A stretch of DNA of 5,184 bases from Porphyromonadaceae bacterium UBA3327 (GTDB lineage Bacteria; Bacteroidota; Bacteroidia; Bacteroidales; Muribaculaceae): assembly GCA_002361155.1 (NCBI GenBank), contig DERZ01000027.1, positions 1 through 5,184 of the forward strand, in the 5' to 3' direction. How positions within the stretch are numbered: position 1 is the first letter of the stretch; each line of letters begins with the position of its first letter. This document shows positions 1 through 5,163 of this stretch, one piece after another. The position numbers and the translations under genes were made by a program. Below the pieces are notes generated by a model, which had not been told where the DNA came from, did not search any database, and was given only the letters and a program-made list of their open reading frames with translations.

Positions 1-69
1 CGAACCCCCGGAGGTGTGACCCTCGTCGGTTTTCAAGACCGATGCAATCGACCACTCTGCCATCTTTCC
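1..69 (-). tRNA. tRNA-Ser (anticodon UGA), partial: 3' end beyond window
   Basis: Read on the minus strand, the sequence begins GGAAAGATGGCAGAGTGG, the acceptor and D-arm start of a bacterial serine tRNA. The anticodon stem is TCGGT/ACCGA around the loop CTTGAAA, giving anticodon TGA (plus-strand bases 33-35), which decodes UCA and, by wobble, other UCN codons. A long variable arm follows (GAGG, six-base loop, CCTC), as expected of class II tRNAs such as tRNA-Ser. The window edge cuts the gene inside the T-arm, just after GGGGGTTCG, so the 3' acceptor strand and any encoded CCA are not visible. A near-ideal promoter lies immediately upstream. tRNA 3' ends are common integration sites, but that end is outside the window and no att repeat can be assessed. 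Confidence 0.96.
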
Positions 70-81
70 TCTTATGTCCTG

Positions 82-112
82 CAAAGTTAATCAATTTTTT
101 TCATTTTTCAAA
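82..112 (-). promoter_or_regulatory. Bacteroidota-type sigma-ABfr promoter for tRNA-Ser
   Basis: On the minus strand, TTTG (bases 112-109) is followed after 19 bp by TAACTTTG (bases 89-82). This is a full match to the Bacteroidota housekeeping consensus TTTG / TAnnTTTG at the usual spacing. Initiation about 7 nt downstream would fall near base 75, leaving a leader of only a few bases before the tRNA 5' end at 69. This agrees with a lone tRNA transcript and supports the phylum assignment. Confidence 0.85.
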
Positions 113-141
113 ACCGTTTTTACGGTATTTTTGTTCGCGGA

Positions 142-173
142 CTTGGATGAGTGGCGATTTTATATTATTTTTG
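142..173 (+). promoter_or_regulatory. Candidate promoter for the thioredoxin/CotH cluster
   Basis: TATTTTTG at 166-173 matches the Bacteroidota -7 element TAnnTTTG. CTTG at 142-145 matches three of the four bases of the -33 element TTTG at a 20-bp spacing. Initiation near base 180 would leave a leader of about 48 nt before the ATG at 228. A second copy of TATTTTTG at 126-133 has no TTTG or TTG at the right distance, so it is the weaker candidate. The region is AT-rich, so some chance matching is expected. Confidence 0.5.
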
Positions 174-227
174 TATAAAAGTTCCGGATAAGGTTTATTT
201 ACAGCATCTGCCGGATGGTACAAGTCT

Positions 228-758
228 ATGCATGGACAGGTTTTAAGGAACTCGCTCTTTAAGTTCGTGGCTTTGGCGCTCCTGGTGCTGATGTCACCTG
301 CCGCATGCGTCACGGAGTCCCCCGTGGCGGAGCGGGTCATCGCTGTGGGTGAGCGCGTTCCGGAGTTCTCTGTCATTCTCGACAACGGGGAGGAATGGGC
401 TTCGCACAACAGCGGCGGACTTCCGTCGGTGATAGCCTTTTTCCATACGGGATGCGGCGATTGCCGCAGTGAACTTCCTGAATTGCAGGAGGCTTGCCGG
501 CAATCCGGAGACCGGGTGCGGTTCGTATGCATAGCCCGAGAGGAGGATGCCGCCGATATAGCGGCGTGGTGGAGCGACAACGGTCTCTCGCTGCCATGGT
601 CGGCTCAGCCGGACCGCCGCGTTTACAACATGTTCGCCAACACCGGCATACCGCGGATTTTCATCATTTCCGCCGATCTGAAGATTGTGGAGGCTTTCGG
701 TCCGGAGGATGCTCCCTCTGCAACCCGGATCCTCAACTGTCTCGGAAAATTTATATAA
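228..758 (+). CDS. Thioredoxin-fold (TlpA/ResA-like) probable lipoprotein
   Basis: A 176-residue exported thiol-disulfide oxidoreductase-like protein. Residues 10-22 form a hydrophobic signal segment after a basic N-terminus. Cys27 in SPAAC could be the lipidated cysteine, although Pro at -3 departs from the classical lipobox; otherwise the protein would be a signal peptidase I substrate. The thioredoxin fold follows: strand VIAFFHTGCGDC (68-79) with redox pair Cys76-Gly-Asp-Cys79, and the cis-proline segment TGIPRIFII (139-147) with Pro142. Family members reduce or isomerise disulfides in the periplasm or at the cell surface. Three more cysteines (90, 101, 171) lie outside the active site. 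ATG 228 is the first start after an in-frame TAA at 189-191; no clear Shine-Dalgarno precedes it. It heads a same-strand cluster, with 37 bp to the next gene. The fold is secure; the partner protein is unknown, with the downstream CotH protein as one candidate. Confidence 0.88.
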   Translation: MHGQVLRNSLFKFVALALLVLMSPAACVTESPVAERVIAVGERVPEFSVILDNGEEWASHNSGGLPSVIAFFHTGCGDCRSELPELQEACRQSGDRVRFVCIAREEDAADIAAWWSDNGLSLPWSAQPDRRVYNMFANTGIPRIFIISADLKIVEAFGPEDAPSATRILNCLGKFI

Positions 759-795
759 ATATAAAGAATCAAAGAACTGACCGATTAGTCATACC

Positions 796-1374
796 GTGAA
801 ATCAAGAATAATAATGATACTGGCCGGCGTGCTGCTTGCGTTGATGTCGGCATCGGCCGCTCCGGTCCTGTCGCGTATGGTGGTGACCACGCGTGGCGGC
901 GATACTTTTCTCTTCCCCCTCACCGCGCAGTTGTCGCTGCATACCGACGGGTCCTCCCTCCATATATCTTCGACCGACGGCTCCGCCACCCTGCGGATTG
1001 CGAATGTCGCCAATATCAGGTATGATCTCGAGCAGGAACCGGTGATGCTTCCCGGACCTATGGAGAAGCCGTTGCCGCCGCTCGATCCTTTCCCATGGCC
1101 CGGTGATGACAATGCCGGCGACAGCACCGTCGGCGATGAAACCGCCGGAGCCGAGACTGTCGGAGCCGGCTCGCCGGAGATCTTCGTATCGGAGGCCGGG
1201 CTGGAGGTATCGGCTCCCGGCGATGCGTTTCTTGAGATAACCTCACTCGACGGGAGAACTCTCTACCGGTGCGAGTTCCGCGACTCGGTAAGAATCTCCC
1301 GCGCATTGCTGCAGGAGGGCTATGTGGTGGCCACAATCAATGGCAGACATTCATTTAAAATGGCACTAAAATGA
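796..1374 (+). CDS. Small secreted protein with T9SS type A-like C-terminal domain
   Basis: A 192-residue exported protein of unknown function. The GTG start at 796 is chosen because it supplies the basic n-region (KSR) of a good signal peptide, with hydrophobic residues 5-17 and likely cleavage after ASA near residue 21; the next ATG (residue 7) would lose the charges. Residues 26-78 form a beta-rich segment of the type 'VVTT-x-G-G-D-x-F-x-F-P-L ... I-x-Y', a pattern often seen in Bacteroidales surface proteins. Residues 81-127 are a linker rich in Pro, then in Gly, Asp, Ala and Thr. The last 65 residues (FLEITSLDGRTLY, then LLQEGYVVATINGRHSFKM, ending ALK) follow the layout of the type IX secretion sorting domain: strand, D-G-R turn, G-Y-V strand, basic end. 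That suggests outer-membrane export and surface attachment. Its stop overlaps the CotH start (ATGA), implying translational coupling. The domain call rests on pattern alone. Confidence 0.8.
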   Translation: MKSRIIMILAGVLLALMSASAAPVLSRMVVTTRGGDTFLFPLTAQLSLHTDGSSLHISSTDGSATLRIANVANIRYDLEQEPVMLPGPMEKPLPPLDPFPWPGDDNAGDSTVGDETAGAETVGAGSPEIFVSEAGLEVSAPGDAFLEITSLDGRTLYRCEFRDSVRISRALLQEGYVVATINGRHSFKMALK

Positions 1375-2852
1375 CAATCAGATATATCTGTACAGTAATC
1401 CGGACGTTGGCGGTCATCGCGCTTTTCCTTATTCCTTGTCCTTGTCTGGCCGATACGGTAGAGCCGGCTGGGGCGCCGGCACGTCAGCCGCGCAAGGACT
1501 GTACCCACACCTACGTCTTCCGTAACGACCGGAGCATCCATCGTCTCGATCCCGACGTGCCGGTCGGGCACACCAACCTTCTTCTCGATGTAAACATGTT
1601 AGGTATGGAGAATGGCGATTCTCTCAGGATTCCGCTTGAGACGGTCGACTCCGTTGTGTTCCGCACCGTGGATGTGCCCTGGATCCGGATAGACCTGCCG
1701 GACAATCCCGACATGGAGCAGCTTGTGGAAAAGGACACATATCTCAATGGGTTGATCTCGCTGAAGGGGAATGGATATGTTGATGATTTCGGGCCCTGGC
1801 CGATGAAAATCAAGGGGCGCGGAAACTCCACTTGGGATGCTCCCAAGAAGCCTTATCGTGTAAAATTCGACAGGAAGGTTGCCATGGGAGGTTTCGGGAA
1901 GATGAAGAATTACGTCTTTCTGGCCAACTATTACGACGGAACGGCGGTTAAAAATGAGCTGGCTTTATGGCTCGGGCGCCGTATCGGTGTGCGGTTTCCG
2001 AACCACACACTTCCGTGTGAGTTATGGTTCAACGGCCGGTACAAGGGTCTCTATCAGATAACGGAGAAGATCGGGATAAGCGGTGCGTCGGTCGACATCG
2101 ATGAGGAGACGGGAATGCTCTTCGAACTCTCCACTGAGTTTGACGAGCCGTATCAGTTCCGGTCCGCCGTCTACGATCTGCCGGTGATGGTCAAGGATCC
2201 GGATCTGGAGGAGATCTGCGGGGATAATCCCGATCTCGGCACGCCGGAGGAATACCTGTCGCTCTGGCAGGTCGACTGGAACCGCGCCGAGAGTCTTGTA
2301 GCCGAGGGACGCGCCTTCGAGGCGTTCGACCTTGACAGCTTTGTCGATTACTTCCTGCTGTACAATATAGTGGGCAACCGGGAGATAGGTTGGCCCAAGA
2401 GTCTGTATGTCCACAAGCGGGAGATAGGGGAGGGTTGCAGATATGAATTCGGTCCGGCGTGGGACTTCGACATCTGCATGAACACCAAGCAGGTGTTTGA
2501 CGATGTGGTGGTGATCAAGGCCCCGGATCTGCCGATGTGGCTTAACCCGATGTTTGAAGTCCTTGTTGAGTACGACGAATTCCGCAAGGCCTACCGCAAG
2601 AAAGTGGAATGGTTTGTAGAGGAAGTATATCCGGAGATGGTAGCCTATCTCGATTCGTTTACGGATTTCATAGAGCCGGCGGCGCGCCTCAACGGGCCGT
2701 TATGGCCAGGCCACAAGAACTGGGTGATGGTGGACGACACGCGCGACTTGCGCGACAACGTCGCCGAGATCAAGGAGTGGCTCGCCCTCCGCATCCCCTT
2801 CCTCCTCACCGAGTACTTCCCGAAAGAACTCCCGGATCAGAGCGTAGAATGA
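1371..2852 (+). CDS. Secreted CotH-family kinase-like protein
   Basis: A 493-residue protein of the CotH family (spore-coat kinase fold; characterised members phosphorylate secreted proteins). A signal peptide (hydrophobic residues 13-22) likely ends after CLA at residue 27. Residues 69-98 (LLLDVN to VDSVVF) form a short beta segment resembling the N-terminal region of the preceding gene product. The CotH domain follows: GRGNSTWDAPKKPYRVKFD (149-167), the conserved RGNSTW/KKPY nucleotide-binding region; NYVFLANYYDGTAVKNELA (180-198); GLYQITEKI (226-234); and the metal-site motif GPAWDFDICM (361-370). Between them, GNREIGWPKSLYVHK (335-349) occupies the catalytic-loop position, where many CotH proteins have an Asp and a HN pair; here Glu338 and PKS are present, as I recall for Bacteroidales homologues. 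The mature part has cysteines 44, 216, 283, 356 and 369. The start is fixed by the 4-bp ATGA overlap with the upstream gene. The substrate is unknown; the small upstream protein is a reasonable candidate. Confidence 0.9.
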   Translation: MTIRYICTVIRTLAVIALFLIPCPCLADTVEPAGAPARQPRKDCTHTYVFRNDRSIHRLDPDVPVGHTNLLLDVNMLGMENGDSLRIPLETVDSVVFRTVDVPWIRIDLPDNPDMEQLVEKDTYLNGLISLKGNGYVDDFGPWPMKIKGRGNSTWDAPKKPYRVKFDRKVAMGGFGKMKNYVFLANYYDGTAVKNELALWLGRRIGVRFPNHTLPCELWFNGRYKGLYQITEKIGISGASVDIDEETGMLFELSTEFDEPYQFRSAVYDLPVMVKDPDLEEICGDNPDLGTPEEYLSLWQVDWNRAESLVAEGRAFEAFDLDSFVDYFLLYNIVGNREIGWPKSLYVHKREIGEGCRYEFGPAWDFDICMNTKQVFDDVVVIKAPDLPMWLNPMFEVLVEYDEFRKAYRKKVEWFVEEVYPEMVAYLDSFTDFIEPAARLNGPLWPGHKNWVMVDDTRDLRDNVAEIKEWLALRIPFLLTEYFPKELPDQSVE

Positions 2853-2929
2853 TTAAATGCGCGGTTGTGAAACTAATGCTCCAGATACTCTGTGTCGATG
2901 GGGCTGAAATTAAGGAAATAATCGTTTAA
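2849..2929 (+). CDS. Possible 26-residue ORF overlapping the CotH stop
   Basis: An ATG at 2849 overlaps the CotH stop codon as ATGA and opens a 26-codon frame (MIKCAVVKLMLQILCVDGAE..., TAA at 2927-2929). The geometry repeats the ATGA overlap between the previous two genes. The peptide is mildly hydrophobic with two cysteines and an acidic/basic tail, and matches nothing I recognise. A frame of this length arises easily by chance, so it is listed only because of the coupling geometry. Confidence 0.15.
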   Translation: MIKCAVVKLMLQILCVDGAEIKEIIV

Positions 2930-2938
2930 ATTTTCCAA

Positions 2939-4900
2939 CTACTTATTTTGTTCAATTGGAACTATCTTCCATTTTCCTTTTTTTCGAGAGCCTTCTCTTT
3001 TCATTTCGACATATTTCGACATGCTGCGTCTCTGAGAACGTACCCAGGACACTTCCTTATTAAAGGACTTTGCAATTTCGATCAGTGTAATATTAGGGTT
3101 ATTTTGTAACAATTTAATAATCATCATTTGTTCCTCAGATAAATGAGCAGATAAATGAGCAGATAAATGAGCAGATAAATGAGCAAATAAATGAGTCTGC
3201 GAATTGACAGGCTCATTTACCAAATCTATTGTTCCTTGCGGATCTATTTGATTATATGGATTTTGATTATTTTTTACCTGAAAATTTGCTTGCGGATATA
3301 AGGGTGATGTAAAGTTTATCTGCTCATTTATCTGCTCACTTATCTGCTCGCCAGAATTTATATTCGAATCCGGAATTTCGGGATGTATCGGACAGTATTC
3401 AGTATTGATGGTATAGGTTGTCCAGCGTCCTTTATGCGTAGACAAAAGCATGTTCTTGTTGACCAGTGATGAAAGAAGCCGGTTGAGAATCCAGCTGTTT
3501 TTGTCGGTCAGTCGCTGAAGCTGTGCATTTGTATTGGTATCAGTACTAACTATCAGTGAGAGAATTTCCTTTTCTTCAGCCGGGAGCAATTCAAAATCAC
3601 CACCATATAGAGACTTTAATCTTTCGATGACGGATGGTGCAAGCAGCGATACCATTCTGAGTGTGAGCCATACCTCATGAACTTCATCCTCTCCATGGAG
3701 GTCGGGGACAATCCATGACTCCTTTTTCCAGGCACTCAGAATCTTCATGAATCCGGACCCTATGTTGTCTCCATAGCCAACCATACGCAGCATTCGCTGC
3801 ATAGCCTGGTTTCGGGCGTGCGTGAAGTCTCCTTCATATATCTTTTCCCTGCTGATGCGCAGATTTCCTGGATTCCGCATGATGATGCTGTCAGTGCGTC
3901 TCTCTATTCTAAGTACGCCATTGGCAGCGAAGTCGCAATGGATAATGGAGTTGACCAACCCTTCCATAACTGCATCCTGCACTTCGTAGCCATCTTTTCG
4001 TTCTCCGCCTGTTAGACGTCCCGGGTTGGGAAGCGTCAGCAGCAGACGGCGAAGCACAAGCGTTACGAAATTATACATATTGTGCTCCCATGTGCCGTCA
4101 TCAGTAAGGCGATCGTTCCATTTCTCGCTACTACCCGGTTCAATTCCTTGTCGGTCAAGATAGTCTGATCGAAACTGCGGACATACTTCCCTTATGGCTA
4201 TCCCCTTGCCAAACATCATTAATCCGGCCATAGTCAGTCCTTCGATTCCTTTACGTCGGTCGAAGGCGTATGCGCCCATCTGATGCAGGAACTCTTTGTC
4301 GTCCAGCCTGACATAGACATGTTTGTCATGCCTCAGGTTAAAGCGTTTCCGGTAGGCCGTGAGTGTGTCAGTGTCAATGTCGGCCATACCATAATTCTCG
4401 ATTATTACAGAATCAAGATCATCGGCACTGTTGCGCGTCAGCATGGATAACTCCTCTTTTGTGGCATGACGGTCCCCCTCATGGGTTCTTACGAAGGTAC
4501 CGTCGCGGAAATTGTCATTGATATAAATTGGTTTCCGATGGTAATCTGCTTCCGGTACGTTGACGCACAACACAGTCTTTCCATCTACTTCAATTTCTCG
4601 GACATCACTGTCAACCAAAATATTACAATTGACTTTCTGAGGATTACGCAGCATATTGAATAAGTCCGCAGTCACTTTGTAAGAATCGGCAACCCCCGTT
4701 ATCTCAAATCGCATTTCCTTTGGCAAATCTTTATGTTCGGTTACACCTAACAGGATGATGCCGCCATGTGTGTTGGCAAATGCGGAATAAGTCTCCCACA
4801 TGTCTTTTGGAACACTCTTCTCGCAAGCCTTCATCTCAAGTGTGGAGTGCTCTCCATACCTGATTATCTCATTGATATTTTCTTTTGTAACGGTCATCAT
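2939..4900 (-). CDS. AlbA_2/Schlafen-like plus HATPase transcriptional regulator (COG2865-type)
   Basis: A 653-residue cytoplasmic protein of the group often labelled 'ATP-binding protein' or 'RecG-like'. Residues 15-55 carry the AlbA_2/Schlafen signature: Glu17, Glu22 and Lys24, then SAFANTHGGIILLGV. Residues 305-390 are a GHKL-type ATPase segment: EGLVNSIIHCDF (Glu313, Asn317, His321), RNPGNL, and YGDNIGSGFMKI. Two winged-helix regions follow, at about 440-500 and 588-648, the latter ending in a basic wing GSRKKGKWKI. Between them (505-588) is an Asn/Gln-rich linker with tetrapeptide repeats: EQIS-EQIN-EQIN, then AHLS four times. Family members are predicted DNA-binding regulators; a few Schlafen-domain proteins act in phage defence, but nothing here shows that. 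AGGAG lies 2 nt before the ATG at 4900 and 5 nt before the ATG at 4897, so Met2 may be the true start. The gene is convergent to the CotH cluster and more AT-rich, especially at its 3' end, which hints at separate acquisition. Confidence 0.9.
   Translation of the reverse strand: MMTVTKENINEIIRYGEHSTLEMKACEKSVPKDMWETYSAFANTHGGIILLGVTEHKDLPKEMRFEITGVADSYKVTADLFNMLRNPQKVNCNILVDSDVREIEVDGKTVLCVNVPEADYHRKPIYINDNFRDGTFVRTHEGDRHATKEELSMLTRNSADDLDSVIIENYGMADIDTDTLTAYRKRFNLRHDKHVYVRLDDKEFLHQMGAYAFDRRKGIEGLTMAGLMMFGKGIAIREVCPQFRSDYLDRQGIEPGSSEKWNDRLTDDGTWEHNMYNFVTLVLRRLLLTLPNPGRLTGGERKDGYEVQDAVMEGLVNSIIHCDFAANGVLRIERRTDSIIMRNPGNLRISREKIYEGDFTHARNQAMQRMLRMVGYGDNIGSGFMKILSAWKKESWIVPDLHGEDEVHEVWLTLRMVSLLAPSVIERLKSLYGGDFELLPAEEKEILSLIVSTDTNTNAQLQRLTDKNSWILNRLLSSLVNKNMLLSTHKGRWTTYTINTEYCPIHPEIPDSNINSGEQISEQINEQINFTSPLYPQANFQVKNNQNPYNQIDPQGTIDLVNEPVNSQTHLFAHLSAHLSAHLSAHLSEEQMMIIKLLQNNPNITLIEIAKSFNKEVSWVRSQRRSMSKYVEMKREGSRKKGKWKIVPIEQNK
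3136..3195 (-). repeat. 12-bp tandem repeat array A (five units), encodes AHLS repeats
   Basis: Five head-to-tail copies of CAGATAAATGAG on the plus strand; the first four are identical and the fifth reads CAAATAAATGAG. On the coding (minus) strand they give AHLS four times (residues 573-588), preceded by the related THLF. Because the unit is four codons long, gain or loss of copies by slippage would change linker length without shifting frame. Tetrapeptide repeats before the last winged helix are, as I recall, a recurrent trait of this protein group. Confidence 0.95.
3315..3349 (-). repeat. Inverted 12-bp repeat array B, encodes EQIS/EQIN repeats
   Basis: About three units of the same 12-bp sequence as array A but in the opposite orientation (CTCATTTATCTG on the plus strand, with one copy CTCACTTATCTG). 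On the coding strand they read GAGCAGATAAAT and encode EQIS-EQIN-EQIN (residues 518-529). The 35 bp form an inverted repeat with array A with one mismatch, across a 119-bp spacer. A degenerate fragment, GCTCATTTA, lies in the spacer near 3211-3220. The mRNA could fold into a long hairpin here. Confidence 0.93.
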
Positions 4901-4902
4901 TT

Positions 4903-4907
4903 CTCCT
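4903..4907 (-). promoter_or_regulatory. Shine-Dalgarno-like AGGAG before the AlbA/HATPase gene
   Basis: The minus strand reads AGGAG-AA-ATG-ATG. The spacing is 2 nt to the first ATG (4900) and 5 nt to the second (4897), so the second start suits ribosome binding better. The plus-strand cluster shows no comparable site, and Shine-Dalgarno use is generally weak in Bacteroidota, so this is mildly unusual and supports a different origin for this gene. Confidence 0.5.
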
Positions 4908-4956
4908 CTTTTGTTTTTACATCCTGCTTTTAATTTTTGCCAGACTATAAGATAGG

Positions 4957-5067
4957 GTCAGTCCTGACTGCAGAACTCTGTATGAACCATCAAAATACAA
5001 ATTTACAACATTTTTCTGACATGACGCCATGTATTCGTCAGGAATCTACGTGAAGTCATAGTGACTT
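4957..5067. promoter_or_regulatory. Cluster of TGAC/GTCA dyads, possible operator region
   Basis: Seven copies of TGAC or its complement GTCA occur in 111 bp, at 4957, 4965, 5017, 5022, 5037, 5055 and 5062. Six of them form dyads: GTCAG-N2-CTGAC (4957-4968), CTGAC-N16-GTCAG (5016-5041) and AAGTCA-N3-TGACTT (5053-5067). ACATG-N4-CATGT (5019-5032) is nested inside the second. Under equal base frequencies about one copy would be expected. The cluster brackets the candidate promoter of the AlbA/HATPase gene, as binding sites for a dimeric regulator, possibly the gene's own winged-helix product, would. Confidence 0.4.
4998..5005 (-). promoter_or_regulatory. Candidate -7 element for the AlbA/HATPase gene
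   Basis: TAAATTTG on the minus strand matches the Bacteroidota -7 consensus TAnnTTTG. No TTTG or TTG is found 19-21 bp further upstream, so it would be a promoter with a poor -33 element, perhaps needing an activator. Initiation near base 4991 would give a leader of about 90 nt containing a short dyad. The surrounding dyads place it between possible operator sites. Confidence 0.4.
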
Positions 5068-5112
5068 GGTGATGAAATGTGCTGGTTCAACAGCAGATTC
5101 AAAGCCAAACTG

Positions 5113-5145
5113 AAAAAGGGCACGGTGCCTCCCGGCACTGTGCCC
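5113..5145 (-). terminator. Rho-independent terminator for a minus-strand gene beyond the right edge
   Basis: Arms 5118-5129 (GGGCACGGTGCC) and 5134-5145 (GGCACTGTGCCC) pair over 12 positions around the 4-base loop TCCC. The single irregular pair is G-U as plus-strand RNA and A-C as minus-strand RNA. On the minus strand the stem is followed at once by TTTTT (bases 5117-5113), the classical U-tract; the plus strand has none. It would therefore stop transcription coming from a minus-strand gene right of base 5184 and insulate the AlbA/HATPase promoter region. Confidence 0.82.
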
Positions 5146-5163
5146 TCACTGAAATGTTGTGTT

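Noticed and set aside
1..69. Integrated element at the tRNA-Ser gene
   Set aside because: The tRNA 3' end is off the window, there is no integrase, and no repeat of tRNA sequence is seen elsewhere in the window.
126..133. Second TATTTTTG as promoter of the plus-strand cluster
   Set aside because: No TTTG or TTG lies 19-21 bp upstream; the AT-rich stretch makes a chance match likely.
101..580. Minus-strand 159-codon open frame
   Set aside because: It runs antisense to the thioredoxin-fold gene, has low-complexity Ser/Arg-rich composition and no recognisable domain, and its end runs into the tRNA promoter region; it is a shadow of the GC-rich plus-strand gene.
2022..2414. Minus-strand 130-codon open frame inside CotH
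   Set aside because: Antisense to a well-supported CotH domain, with no start signal or recognisable motif.
2609..2929. Plus-strand 106-codon open frame overlapping the end of CotH
   Set aside because: Most of it is the CotH coding region read out of frame with Arg/Gly-rich composition; only the last 26 codons, beyond the CotH stop, were kept as a low-confidence small frame.
3136..3349. CRISPR-like repeat array
   Set aside because: Units are only 12 bp, directly abutting without spacers, present in opposite orientations, and lie in frame inside a coding sequence.
2939..4900. RecG helicase
   Set aside because: The 'RecG-like' label is common for this group, but no helicase motifs (Walker A GxxGxGKT or DEAD/DExH box) are present; the visible domains are AlbA_2, a GHKL-type ATPase and winged helices.
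5118..5145. Terminator for plus-strand transcription
   Set aside because: The hairpin has no U-tract on the plus strand and no plus-strand gene ends near it; the U-tract is on the minus strand.
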